A stretch of DNA of 64,000 nt from Limnomonas spitsbergensis (taxonomy: Eukaryota; Chlorophyta; Chlorophyceae; Chlamydomonadales), in NCBI GenBank assembly GCA_037349105.1, contig JAYJMM010000124.1:4014001-4078000 (forward strand), read 5' to 3'. The notes below the pieces were generated by a model, which saw only the letters and a list, made by a program, of their open reading frames with translations, was not told where the DNA came from and searched no databases. Position 1 is the stretch's first letter. Every line of letters begins with the position of its first letter. A program made the translations under genes and the position numbers. Shown one piece after another: positions 55,101-62,667 of this stretch.

Positions 55101-58100
55101 ATCATGACCTGTTTGACAAAAGGACAGAGGCAAGCAGCGAGTTATAAGGAAACTGCAAGTGGGGATTCATAGGAAGCTGGAGTGGCAAGTGGAGAGCTGT
55201 AAACAAGCCAACAAGTAGGCGGGGAGTTACAAACAGGTGAAGTGGCAAGTGGAGGGCTGCAAACAAGCAAACGGGTGAGCGGGGAGTTACAAACAAGCGA
55301 GATGACTGCCGGTGTGGAGCTGTGCACCTGCCTGCGTCGTAATGATGTGACTGACAGAGGCCTGAGTAAGGGGGTTTAGGGTTTAGGGTTTAGGGTCAGC
55401 CAGTCGCATGACAGCATCCCGCCACAGGAACATGCGAGATGGCAAGCGGAAATTATATAAAGATACCAGCACCGGAATACCAAGTACAGATAAACATAAG
55501 TACCGGCACCAGAGGGTAACAATTTACTGATACCGATGTACATACGCTGATATCAGAAACGTTTGAGTGGGATTTGGGATTAGTTTTGGTCACCAGAAGG
55601 TGCGAGTGCTTGATGCAGAGCTCGCCGCAGGCGGCGAAATTTCCGGATCCGAATCGATTTCGTCGTTTTTTGTCACCGCTCGCGACTTGACCTCGGCTTC
55701 GCCGCATGAATTGTCTGGTCACCACTTTGGTTATGACTCGCAACTAGCAACCACTATTTCAATCCCCGGCTGGTACCTTGAACCATTAACCGGCTGGTAC
55801 CCTGTACCCTAAACCGGCTGGTACCCTAAACCCTAAACCGGCTGGTACCCTAAACCCTAAACCGGCTGGTACCCTACCCGGCTGGCACCCTAAACCGACT
55901 GGTACCCTAAACCCTAAACCGGCTGGTACCCTAAATAGGCTGGTACACTAAACCCTAAACCGGCTGGCACCCTAAACCGGCTGGTACCCTAAACCCTAAA
56001 CCGGCTGGTACCCTAACCGGCAGGTACCCTAAACTGTAAACTGGCTGATACCCTTAACCCTAAACTGGCTGGTACCCTAAACCCTAAACTGGCTGGTACC
56101 CTAAACTGGAAGATACCATAAACCCAAAACCGGCTGGTACCCTAAACCGGCTGGTACCCTAAACCGGCTGGTACCCTAAACCCTAAATTGGCTGGTATCC
56201 TAAACCCTAAACCGGCTGGTACCCTTAACCCTAAACTGGCTGGTATCCTAAACCCTAAACCGGCTGGTACCATTGACCCTAAACCGGCTGGTACCCTAAA
56301 CCCTAACTGGCTGGTATCCTAAACCCTAAACCAGCTGGTACCCTAAACCCTAAACCGGCTGGTACCCTAAACCCTAAACTGGCTGGTACCCTAAACCCTA
56401 AACTGGCTGGTACCCTAAACCGGCAGGTACCCTAAACCCTAAACCGGCAGGTACCCTAAACCGGCTGGTACCCTAAACCCTAAACTGGCTGGTACCTTAA
56501 ACCCTAAACTGGCTGGTACCCTAAACCCTAAACTGGCAGGTACCCTAAACCCTAAGCTGACTGGTACCCTAAACCGGCAGGTACCCTGTACACCAGTCCG
56601 GGAATATAAATATGTTATAATCAGGTGCGCAAGGGCAGTCTTAGGAGACACTGCTTCAAATGAACCGCCACGCCCTACTGATTGCAAGGGAACCACACCT
56701 AAACCCTAAACCTCCACTAACTGCAGATTGCAAGGGAACCAAACCTAAACCCTAACCCCTACAACGCCACGCCCTGCAGATTGCAAGGGAACCGCACCTT
56801 AACCGTGAACCCTAAACCGCCACGCCTTACTGATTGCAAGGGAACCACACCTTCCCTCCCGCCGCCCGCCCTCACCTCCCGCCAGTGGATTCTCTGAGCG
56901 TCGCCCACACACACAGTCGACGCGCTCCCGCCACCCCGTACTCGGCTTGCACGCCGGCGGCGGCGGCGGAAAAGGCGCCGGGAGGCTTCGACCGAGACCC
57001 ACCTCCCCGCCTCCTTTCTGCCTTTGCTGCTGCTGCAGCTGTTGCAGTTGTTTCGTCGGCGGCGGCGGCATCGGCAAGACAGGAGATGGGAGCAGTCGGC
57101 CTGCTTCCACCTCGTCCTTGCCCCCTTTCTGCTGATCCACCCCCACGCCAAGACGGTGCTGCGAGTCCCTCCCGTTGCCGTCGCCCGACGCCGCCTCCTG
57201 CCCCGGACAGGGCCGCTTCACTCCGCGCACCTGCACGGCACAAGCAGTTTCTTCAGGGTTCAGGATTTAGTGTTTAGGGTCCAGTGTTTAGGGGTTAGGG
57301 CTTAGGGTTCAGTGTTAAGTGTTAGGGGTTCAGTTCTTTGTGGTGTCATTTTAAATTTCTTGTTCGGTCGCTACTATGATAACTTACAACTTGGAACCAG
57401 TACCATCAACTCGAAAAACACAACTGGGCGCGAGTAAAATATTTAGGGTTCATCGTTCAGTCTTTAGGTTTTAGGATTTCTAGTCATTTACTCATGTGGT
57501 ATCAATTGCTTGGTTGCCACTGTGGGTAAGACTCAGAGCCCACAACAACTAAAAGATAAAGAAAAACTAGACGCAAGCTGACACCCCACCGACCTCGACC
57601 AGCTCCTCTGCCTCCTCTTTCGCCGCCACCGCCGCCGCTTGAGAGGCAGCAGCCGAGGGTACGGCCCTCAAGGGTGATGCATAGGAAGAGTCAAGGACGG
57701 ACTGAGCGGCCGCGCCGCCCTTCGCGTCGTTTGCCTCTCGCTGCTTGAGCGAGGGGAGACGCAGTCGGCCCACTGCCTTGCCTGGGCTGGGTGGCAAGGA
57801 GGCGCTTGCAAGGACGGGTCGAACGGGGATTGGTCGATCAGCCGAGACAGCCCCAGAAGAAGTATGGCCAAGTGCACCCCAGGGGGCTGTGGCAGCAGCA
57901 GCAAGAGAGGCAGTAGCAGCCACAGCCGCAGAAGCAGCAGCAACAACTGGGACAGTGCCGGTAAGGCCACCCGCCTCCCCAGAGATAACATGTTGGAGGC
58001 CGACGTCGTCGTCGCCATCACCGTCTCTGCCTTTGTACGGTACCGGGGTCGCACTTCCGGCGAGCCGTTTCGAGCGCTTCGCCTGCCGCCCATTAATCAC

Positions 58101-61100
58101 CGAAGCGCTGGACCTTCCCCCGATGCCGGCTTCGCTAGCCGTGCCCCCGACGCCAGCGCCCCACCTGCCCGCTCCCTTCCGACGGGGCTTGCCGCCGCCG
58201 CCGCTGTCATCACCTGGAGACCAACAGCCCTCCACCTCGTCGCTGTCCCCGTCAATCTCGGATCTCACAAACCTTCCAGACCTCCGGGATCCTCCAGTTC
58301 TCATGGATCCGATCCCATCCCCCTCATCCTCGTCGCTGCTGCTGCTACTACTGACGATGATCGCCCTCTGGGACGCCTTGCCTGCACGCTGCGCGCGAGA
58401 AGCGCTAAGATCCCCGGTCCTTGCTCCGGCACGCCCCTCGTCCTCCGCCCGCCCGCAAGCCTGCTCCCCGCCGAGCCTCCGGCTTGTCCTCGCCCAAGCA
58501 TCCCCGCCGCCGCCGACACTGACAACACCGGCCCGCCTCTGCTCCCGCTTCTGCTTCTTGCTCGCTGCCTTCTGCTCGCGCAGCCGCCGCTGCTCTCGCT
58601 GCTGCAGCTCCAGCACTTGTCTTTCGTCCAAATATTCCTGGACGGGCGGCCCAAGGAGGCGGAGGGGAGCCTCGCAACCAGCAGCAGCGACGGCACGGGC
58701 AGGGCTGGTGGGAGTGGCAACAGCAGGAGCAGGGTCGGCGGGCTCTGCCCCGCTTCCACTCTTATCAGGAGCGGGGTCACTCTTATGAGGGCAGAACCTG
58801 TTTCCTAGGATGCACGCTAGCAGCTCCACAGTCTTGCCCAATCCCATCTGCACAGAGGGGGGGCACGGTCAGTAGGTTGGAGGAGGAGCAGGGGGGTCAT
58901 AGTCTTGCCCAGGCCCAAGGGAGGTGTGACCTAACCCGTATGTTTACGTGGGTGAGGGGGGGGCAGAGGAGGGGGGAGGCAGGTAGAAGGGAGGGGAGAT
59001 GGGTAGGGAAGGGCGTGTGTGGGGTTGCGTGAGTGGGAGAGGTAGGGCGAGCACGCAGGAAGCAGGCACAAGAGGGTGGAGGGGGAGGGGGAGGGGGTGC
59101 TTTGATCGCAGTGGCATTTCACGAGAAAGCTATACCGATGCAAAACAATTTAAAAACGGTAAATGTTACAACCTTGATTTTCCTTACCAAGGTAAAGTCC
59201 ATAGGGCACCAGTAACGCTTCCCTTCAATGAATTGATTTGATAAGGGGAGATTGCAGACCCATATCATAGGGCACCGGTAACGTTTCCTTAAAATCATTA
59301 ATGTGGGAGGGGGGGATTTAAAGGGAGACCCACCTCATCACTGAGGATACCACCTCGCACGCCCTGCTGCCCGGGCTCCGGAACTGGAAAGGCCTAGTGA
59401 GAGGGGGCAGGAGATTGGCAGGAGCAGCAGCAGCAGCAGGCATAACTATTGAGGCTGGGCGAAAGGAACAGGGACACCAATAACATCACAAGCCCAGAGC
59501 CCACCTGCTTACAACACATGCACAGATCCCACCGATAACATCACAAGCCCAGAGCCCACCCGATAGCAAGACAGATGTGCAGCATAACAGGGAACCTTAC
59601 AAGCGCAGCGCCCACATAAACCCTTAACCTTAACCTAACTAGGCACAGAGCCCACCGATTACACCACAAGCCCAGAGCCCACCCGATAGCAAGACAGATG
59701 TGCAGCATACTAGGGAACAATACAAGCGCAGAGCCCATCACTGAGCCAGACCAATGTGCAGACTAAACCCAAAACCCTAACCCTAAACCCTACTGCAGCA
59801 TAGCAGGGAACCACACAAGCACAGAGCCCACTGACCTCCAGGCTGAGCAGGCCCGTGAATGGGTTGATGTGGATGTCGTGCCGGCAGGCCCCGCCGGGCA
59901 GGACCGGAAGCCTTCTCCAAAGCGGGTGGCACCGGTTGGGTGGGACAAGGGACTGGGCGGCAGTACGCGCAGTACTCTCTCCGGCAGTATGTGCAGTACT
60001 CTCTCCGGCAGTACGTGCAGTACCCTCTCCGGCCCGCTCCTCCCGGGAGAGCATCCAGGCAACGGCTCTTCGCTGGTACGGCCGCAGGACCGGGAGCAGG
60101 CCTGGCCGAGAAGCGCGGGGCAGGGGCGGGCAGTCAGGGTTTAGGATTTAGGGTTTAGGGTTTATGGTTTAGCAGCGCGGCGATGCCCCTGTACCCTTGA
60201 TCATTAGTTCAATGTAATTTATTATAACTATTAGATAGGTGGGGCCCGGCGGCTTGTACGCGCTGCAGGCAAGCAGGCAGGCAGGCAGGCAGGTGTGAGT
60301 CCCCATACACACCTTGTGGGAACTCGTTTGACACTCTTTGCTACCACTCTTATTTGAAACTCTCTCCCCTTCAGCATGTTCCCTGCTCCCAAGCCTCACA
60401 CAGCCTTTTGTGAGCACGCGCACCTTGAACACTCCTTGGGTCGACCTCGGGCTCCGTACCGCTTGGCTTAATCAGGCGGTACAGCTGGCCCACCTCAAAG
60501 GGCCTGCCCCCGTCATCTTCCTCAGGCGCAGGAGCACTTACGCCCTGGCCCTGGCCTTCGCTTTCGCCCTCGTCTCGGGTGATGCTGAGGGATAGCATAG
60601 AGAGGATGTTCGTCTCAGCCTGCTTACTCTTGTACTTATGGTACTTTTGTGGAAATTTCCGTATTTTTGCTTCAGGAGGAGAGGGGCGAGGGGAGATGTT
60701 ATTTTGTTGATATCCTTTTCAATGGTCGTTATGTAAATGTTCTAAAATACCGGACATATAAAAATATATATCGAGACAAATGCTTTCCCCATGCCAGTGT
60801 ATGCCAGGGATGGGTGCACATCAGCATGGCCCAGACTCATACCCAGGTCCAGTACAGGATTCAGATGGGTACTGAACCACTATTTGCTGTAAATGCACCA
60901 TCGAGACCCTCACACCCCTACCCTCTCGTATGCTAGCGCTAAACCCTGAGCCCTGAGCCCTTAACCCTAAAGAAGTGAACCCTCGTGACCCTCACACCCT
61001 CGTGACCCTCTCGGATGGTGGCACGTCAGCCCTAAACCTTGAGCCCAGAACCCTAAAGAAGTGAAACCTCACACCCCCACCCTCTCCGATGTTGGCACAT

Positions 61101-62667
61101 TGGCCCTGAATCCCACACCTTGAGCCCTAAACCCTACAGAAGTGAACCCTCGTAACCCTCAGACCCCCTACCCATCGGATGGTGACGCGTTGGCCCTGAA
61201 TCCCACACCTTGAGCCCCAAACCCTAAAGAAGTGAACCCTCGTGACCCTCAGACCCCCTACCCATCGGATGGTGGCGCATTAGCCCTGAATCCCACACCT
61301 TGAGCCCCAAACCCTAAAGAAGTGAACCCTCGTAACCCTCAGACCCCCTACCCATCGGATGGTGGCGCATTGGCCCTGAATCCCACACCTTGAGCCCCAA
61401 ACCCTAAAGAAGTGAACCCTCGTAACCCTCAGACCCCCTACCCATCGGATGGTGGCGCATTAGCCCTGAATCCCACACCTTGAGCCCCAAACCCTAAAGA
61501 AGTGAACCCTCGTAACCCTCAGACCCCCTACCCATCGGATGGTGGCGCATTGGCCCTAAACCCTTAACCTTGAGCCCCAAACCCTAAAGAATTGAACCCT
61601 CGTAACCCTCAGACCCCCTTCCCATCGGATGGTGGCGCATTGGCCCTAAACCCTTAACCTTGAGCCTCGAACCCTAAAGAAGTGAACCCTCGTAACCCTC
61701 AGACCCCCTTCCCATCGGATGGTGGCGCATTGGCCCTAAACCCTTAACCTTGAGCCCCAAACCCTAAAGAAGTGAACCCTCGTAACCCTCAGACCCCCTT
61801 CCCATCGGATGGTGGCGCATCGGCCCTAAACCCTTAACCTTGAGCCCCGAACCCTAAAGAAGTGAACCCTCGTAACCCTCAGACCCCCTTCCCATCGGAT
61901 GGTGGCGCATTGGCCCTAAACCTTTAACCTTGAGCCCCAAAGCCTAAAGAAGTGAACCCTCGTGACCCTCAGACCCCCTTCCCATCGGATGGTGGCGCAT
62001 TGGCCCTAAACCCTTAACCTTGAGCCCCGAACCCTAAAGAAGTGAACCCTCGTAACCCTCAGACCCCCTTCCCATCGGATGGTGGCGCATTGGCCCTAAA
62101 CCCTTAACCTTGGGCCCCGAACCCTAAAGAAGTGAACCCTCGTAACCCTCAGACCTTCTCCCTCTTGGATGGTGGCACAACATCCCTCAACCCTGAGCCC
62201 CTCACCCTAAGCAAGTGAACACTCGTGACCCTCAGACCCTCATGACCCTCTCGGATAGTGGTACATCAGCCCTAAACCCTGAGCCCTTAACCCTAAATAA
62301 GTGAGCCCTCATGACCCTCAGACCCTCATGACCCTCTCGGGTAGGGGCGCATCAGCCATAAAACCTGAGCCCTGAACCCTAAATAAGTGAGCCCCGCTAC
62401 CCACAGACCCCTACGTCTCTCGGATACTGGCACATCAGCCCTAAACCCAGAGCCCATAACTTTTAACAAATGAGCCTTCATGAGTCACGACCCTCATGAC
62501 CCCTCCCTCTTGGATTGTGAAACTTCAGAAACTCACCTGACAATCTCCGGAGCCATCCACGCCATCACCTCAAGGAGCTGCAGCTGCCACGCCCGCTTGG
62601 CCTCGTCCTCGGCGTAGCAGGCCATGGGCATGCCCACCGTGCTCAGGGCGGAGAGTGGCAGGCCCAC
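25103..62667 (-). CDS. SHPRH-like: SHPRH-type SNF2 helicase / RING E3 ubiquitin ligase, 30 exons, 5' end outside window
   Basis: Minus-strand exons: 62537-62667, 60424-60584, 59836-60101, 59334-59375, 57594-58847, 56876-57230, 54302-54450, 53715-53852, 52345-52469, 51973-52101, 51351-51455, 50400-50591, 48744-49269, 47433-47660, 46627-46743, 44571-44709, 42683-42980, 42029-42178, 41236-41299, 39694-40005, 39001-39150, 37870-37960, 37011-37143, 35911-36364, 35525-35675, 33644-33837, 29199-29279, 28225-28645, 26532-26655, 25103-25313. They total 6891 nt (2296 residues plus stop) and all phases agree. Order: SNF2 motifs with an embedded PHD finger, a long helical middle, a RING finger, then the helicase C lobe. 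This is the SHPRH layout. In animals SHPRH ubiquitinates PCNA at stalled replication forks, in the nucleus; the role here is inferred. The start codon and N-terminal exons lie past position 62667. I did not see a linker-histone (H15) domain. Least certain are the acceptor at 59375 and the donors at 39694, 35525 and 33644. Confidence 0.9.
25340..25600. repeat. CAG/GCA-rich tract in the last SHPRH intron
   Basis: Short AGCAGCAGCAG runs with ATGAGTATGAGCAGC words occur here. One degenerate copy of the inverted-repeat arm lies at 25375-25430. No coding content is supported. Confidence 0.6.
25790..26531 (-). repeat. 57-bp array copying the motif VI exon end plus donor
   Basis: About 12 copies follow exon 26532-26655 in transcript sense. 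Each contains ACCTGGGTGCACATG and GAGGTGCACAGTTGGGC on the minus strand. These copy the exon end ACCTGGGTGCACAG and the donor GTGAGATG. In the copies the AG before GT is changed (ACAT then GTGAGG or GCGAGG), so most are weak donors. Confidence 0.85.
26690..27440. repeat. 10-bp minisatellite with G-run spacers
   Basis: GGTTACACAG repeats occur in blocks of 2 to 8, separated by CGGGGGGGATGA or close variants. The blocks themselves repeat, giving a higher-order array upstream of the motif VI exon. The G-runs could form quadruplexes. Confidence 0.9.
27562..27760. mobile_element. MITE copy 1
   Basis: This element of about 195 bp has inverted ends: TGCTTTGCCTTGCCTCC on the left and GCAAAAGCAAATCC on the right. 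Internal words TTTCCAGTCAGAAAT and GACCTGAGGGCAG are shared with copies 2 and 3. It lies in a SHPRH intron and has no coding capacity. Confidence 0.7.
28740..29165 (-). repeat. Exon-edge copies and half MITE between two helicase exons
   Basis: Two decayed copies of the start of exon 28225-28645 with its acceptor lie at 28741-28806 and 28860-28900; both share GTGCGCCAGG. Two decayed copies of the end of exon 29199-29279 with its donor lie near 28970 and 29055 (CTCGCAGACT and TTTGCAGATG words). A half copy of the MITE lies at 29100-29165 (GAGGGAAGGCAAAGCAAATC). Confidence 0.65.
29560..33252. repeat. 3.7-kb array of a 14-bp unit
   Basis: About 260 copies of GGTCACAGGGTCAA with variants ATGTTCAA, AAGTTCAA, GTCGAGGTCCC occur here. 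It fills most of the SHPRH intron between 29279 and 33644. The unit has no stop in any plus-strand frame and 14 is not a multiple of three, so enormous false frames arise. A copy of the acceptor and start of exon 29199-29279 lies at 29462-29500, at the array edge. Confidence 0.95.
33838..35480. repeat. G-rich repeats in SHPRH intron, with a 15-bp core
   Basis: A segment containing GGAGGTGTTGGTAAGGAACC recurs about seven times at 100-550 bp spacing. Inside it, at 34230-34580, are about 23 copies of the 15-bp unit CTGAGGGGGCAGTGG. The plus strand is almost free of pyrimidine runs. The false frames here read as AEGAV or PQPLP repeats. Confidence 0.85.
35525..36364 (-). other. SHPRH RING finger split over two exons
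   Basis: Exon 35911-36364 ends with QCPICFEVIGGQCVMMPCGH. Exon 35525-35675 begins VCSECYEMM and later has ACPSCRARAC. Together they give the C3HC4 pattern of a RING E3 ligase. The first exon also encodes a Gln-rich stretch and about seven copies of a 10-11 residue repeat (QGPDRQDPAV-like) upstream of the RING, so the coding sequence itself carries a minisatellite. The loop between the CxxC of the second exon and the last Cys pair is unusually long and Gln-rich. Confidence 0.9.
36830..37010 (-). repeat. Copies of the exon 37011-37143 end plus donor
   Basis: Two extra copies (spacing about 87 bp) repeat the last 60 nt of this exon, with CCAGCGCCTTGCCCAGATC on the plus strand, and the donor CCATACCTG. 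The nearer copy is the better preserved. Confidence 0.75.
37137..37600 (-). repeat. About 75-bp array copying the exon 37011-37143 start
   Basis: About six copies lie upstream of the exon in transcript sense. Each has the acceptor region (CCTACCCCTCAG) and the first 35 nt of the exon (GCTCCCACATGCTGACTAAG on the minus strand). Each copied AG looks usable. Copies are more than 90% alike. Confidence 0.9.
37620..37869 (-). repeat. Pyrimidine-rich CCCACCTCCCTC repeats
   Basis: About eight copies of a 30-40 bp unit on the plus strand share CCCACCTCCCTC with the end and donor of exon 37870-37960. They are probably copies of that junction, but the sequence is too simple to be certain. Confidence 0.6.
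38098..38375 (-). repeat. Copies of the exon 37870-37960 start
   Basis: Three copies (near 38098, 38228 and 38335) repeat GCTCATCATGGGCATG and GCACCAGGCTC on the plus strand, matching the first roughly 45 nt of the exon. Their acceptors are decayed. Confidence 0.75.
38520..39000 (-). repeat. Decaying copies of the exon 39001-39150 end plus donor
   Basis: Four copies near 38525, 38670, 38765 and 38863 repeat the CTGCTCCAGCAGCTTCCTCTG block and following roughly 20 nt on the plus strand. Similarity to the exon falls with distance. CACACATCC-rich linker lies between. Confidence 0.75.
39285..39467. mobile_element. MITE copy 2
   Basis: This element of about 183 bp has ends AGATTTGCTTTGCCTTCCCT and GGAGGTAAAGCAAATCT, which are inverted repeats. 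Its internal words AGTTTCAGTCGTAATTTC and CAGTTTGCCCTGAGGGCAGC match copies 1 and 3. It lies in a SHPRH intron. Confidence 0.8.
40440..41235 (-). repeat. 111-bp array copying the exon 41236-41299 end plus donor
   Basis: About seven copies lie downstream of the exon in transcript sense. On the minus strand each contains GTGTGAACACTG, GTTTTGACGAACTGATG and the donor GTGGGCTTGG. The unit is 37 codons long, so a copied donor would keep frame unless a stop intervenes. On the minus strand the copied intron part has a TGA soon after the donor (GGATTGAATGG), so inclusion would truncate. Confidence 0.9.
41365..41510 (-). repeat. Two copies of the exon 41236-41299 start
   Basis: Copies near 41370 and 41472 repeat TGACGCCCATCTCGCTG on the plus strand, then GTAGCACCTGC or GCGGCACGG. 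The first keeps an acceptor-like CTGCAG. Confidence 0.75.
41670..41945. repeat. 15-bp and TAA microsatellite tracts
   Basis: First come about seven copies of CAATACAGGTAGGCA or CAATACAGGTCGGCA. After a short unique stretch follows an AATAATAAT tract with interruptions (about 41836-41925). This is one of the few AT-rich places in the window. Confidence 0.85.
42185..42530 (-). repeat. About 45-bp array in SHPRH intron
   Basis: Seven to eight copies contain GATAAGCGTTATCTCACTC and TGACTCATGTACGAGCAC on the plus strand. The array abuts the acceptor of exon 42029-42178 but does not copy its exon sequence. Confidence 0.85.
43575..44055. repeat. About 37-40 bp minisatellite
   Basis: About 13 copies contain GGGTGTGCAGCTTCCTCAAC and CTCCACGCC with a variable C-run before TGCAG. 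It lies in the SHPRH intron between 42980 and 44571. The unit is stop-free on the plus strand. Confidence 0.9.
44210..45080 (-). repeat. Edge copies on both sides of exon 44571-44709
   Basis: Downstream in transcript sense, two decayed copies of the exon end plus donor lie near 44245 and 44395 (TACCGCCTCCCACCTCC). Upstream, a good copy of the exon start lies at 44790-44885 (shares GGCGGCGGACAAGCCTAGGT) and a decayed one at 45020-45085. Confidence 0.75.
45085..45995. repeat. 14-bp array, second location
   Basis: About 65 copies of GGTCAAGGGCACAG with variants GTGCACAG, GGCGCAG, GGCTCAG, CGGCACAG. The unit differs by one base from the GGTCAAGGTCACAG unit of the array at 29560-33252. It is stop-free in the plus-strand frames. 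Confidence 0.9.
46100..46626 (-). repeat. About 60-bp array copying the exon 46627-46743 end plus donor
   Basis: Seven copies have CTTCAGTACATCATCCAG on the plus strand. On the minus strand this reads GATGATGTACTGAAG then GTGTGAAGG, matching the exon end GACGATGTGCTGAAG and its GT donor. Confidence 0.85.
46780..46990 (-). repeat. Decayed copies of the exon 46627-46743 start
   Basis: Two copies near 46795-46870 and 46915-46960 repeat the CATCAGGCAGTGCAGC-type exon start and a GTACCGCC acceptor region on the plus strand. They are 75-80% alike to the exon by eye. Confidence 0.65.
47040..47432 (-). repeat. Decayed copies of the exon 47433-47660 end plus donor
   Basis: Two copies at about 47215-47260 and 47330-47390 repeat CCATGGTGCGCATCGCCTCC and CCCACCGCCTGCG. 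They match the last 60 nt of the exon. Donors are partly altered. Confidence 0.7.
47760..47990 (-). repeat. Copy of the exon 47433-47660 start with CAG insertion
   Basis: At 47840-47915 the first roughly 75 nt of the exon are repeated (GCTCATAGGGGCACCTTGGT, GGATGTCATCCATG). Next to it are an AGCAGCAGC tract (47820-47843) and an AACAGTAACAGC tract (47935-47965). Confidence 0.75.
48480..48740 (-). repeat. About 40-bp GATCC-rich repeats
   Basis: Six copies contain CGGATCCAAGATCCCCTAGG and CTGAGTAGATC. They follow exon 48744-49269 in transcript sense. They resemble the GATCC-rich coding part of that same exon (about 49095-49185), which encodes DPDPAPDQD. Confidence 0.7.
49270..49790 (-). repeat. 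G-rich repeats with an exon-start copy
   Basis: Loose 29-30 bp units of GGGTTGGGGAGGGTGAGTGG lie upstream of exon 48744-49269. At 49528-49550 a decayed copy of the exon start and acceptor appears (CCTTATGCTGCCTTCCTAG against CTTTATGTTGACGCCTAAG). Confidence 0.7.
50640..51000. other. AT-rich intron stretch
   Basis: It has TTTAGGGTTTAGGG telomere-like words, then TTATTTATTATG-type AT-rich sequence. No exon or MITE end is visible. Confidence 0.55.
51110..51350 (-). repeat. Copies of the motif III exon end plus donor
   Basis: Two copies (at about 51130 and 51262) repeat GCTGACCTGTTCCACCAAGT and ATGTCCCAGGGCCCCA, matching the last 45 nt of exon 51351-51455 and its donor. Each donor (minus strand AACAG then GTCAGC) is intact. 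Confidence 0.85.
51718..51972 (-). repeat. Copies of the DEAQ-box exon end plus donor
   Basis: Two copies (spacing about 125 bp) repeat the last roughly 70 nt of exon 51973-52101. The nearer copy still encodes AQMVESGTAAAARMALKLDT and keeps the donor GTACGATAG. The farther one is decayed. Confidence 0.9.
52165..52213. mobile_element. Half MITE
   Basis: GAGGGAAGGCAAAGCAAATC plus about 20 bp of inner sequence match one end of the MITE family. No second end is found nearby. Confidence 0.5.
53044..53248. mobile_element. MITE copy 3
   Basis: This element of about 205 bp lies in the opposite orientation to copies 1 and 2. Ends are CCGTAGATTTCATTTGCC and GGCAAAGCAAATATACGG. Internal words TTTCTGACTGAAAACTGG and GGGGCAAACTATCGACC match the reverse complement of the other copies. 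It lies in a SHPRH intron. Confidence 0.8.
53440..53714 (-). repeat. About 86-bp array copying the motif Ia exon end plus donor
   Basis: Three extra copies follow exon 53715-53852. Each repeats about 65 nt of exon end (ISRHTVPDTLRVITYMG) and the donor GTGAGG. Two copies are nearly perfect. Confidence 0.92.
54451..55100 (-). repeat. Array copying the PHD exon start plus acceptor
   Basis: About seven copies, 60-130 bp apart, lie upstream of exon 54302-54450. On the plus strand each has GCAGCACATCCACAG and GCCCGAGTAGGCGCCTG. In transcript sense they read as an acceptor (ATCAG or similar) followed by the first 36 nt of the exon, which encode AYSGLWVCC. Several copies keep a usable AG. Confidence 0.88.
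55130..55320. repeat. About 60-bp, three-copy repeat
   Basis: Copies contain GGGGAGTTACAAACA and AGTGGCAAGTGGAG. They show no link to an exon edge. Confidence 0.75.
55765..56600. repeat. 22-24 bp array with telomere-like CCCTAAA
   Basis: About 37 copies of CCGGCTGGTACCCTAAACCC with or without an extra CCTAAA. It lies in the SHPRH intron between the PHD halves. At 56640-56830 three copies of an ATTGCAAGGGAACCACACC unit follow. Confidence 0.9.
57594..58847 (-). other. SHPRH 418-residue disordered insert after Walker A
   Basis: This is the largest exon. It starts MGLGKTVELLACILGNRF and then encodes about 395 residues rich in Ala, Gly, Ser, Arg and Glu, with a poly-Ser/Asp-Glu stretch (IVSSSSSSDEDEGDG) resembling a CK2-type acidic site and several KR-rich patches that could be nuclear localisation signals. 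Animal SHPRH also has a long insert here, but with a linker-histone domain that I do not recognise in this one. Confidence 0.8.
59334..60101 (-). other. SHPRH helicase N-lobe start (motifs Q/I)
   Basis: Exon 59836-60101 encodes LLPVLRPYQRRAVAWML, the conserved Q-motif-like start of the SNF2 lobe, and later NPFTGLLSLE. Between them is an insert with an 8-residue coding repeat (STARTAGE-like, about 59965-60040). Exon 59334-59375 encodes 14 residues ending RGGILSDE, which joins MGLGKT in the next exon to complete the Walker A motif. The introns between them hold degenerate repeats of donor-proximal intron sequence (about 59440-59830). Confidence 0.85.
60920..62530. repeat. About 90-bp array with CCCTAAA words
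   Basis: About 14 copies of a 90-bp unit (TCGGATGGTGGCGCATTGG, AGAAGTGAACCCTCGTAACC) run to about 62160. Four to five more divergent copies reach the donor of exon 62537-62667. No exon sequence is copied. Confidence 0.9.

Larger units (their letters stand above)
54302..57230 (-). other. SHPRH PHD finger split over two exons
   Basis: Exon 56876-57230 is mostly disordered (poly-Gln, poly-Pro) and ends with RVDCVCG, the first Cys pair. Exon 54302-54450 supplies WVCCEDCLAWMHADC and FTCNRC, completing the C4-H-C3 zinc ligands. The phase 1 junction makes a Gly. PHD fingers usually read histone H3 tails; the ligand here is unknown. Confidence 0.85.

Noticed and set aside
55765..56600. A true telomere or subtelomere
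   Set aside because: CCCTAAA words alternate with CGGCTGGTAC and lie between two exons of one gene, so they are interstitial.
57745..58808. Plus-strand frames of 314-347 codons
   Set aside because: They are antisense shadows of the real 418-codon SHPRH exon, open because of GC-rich codon use.
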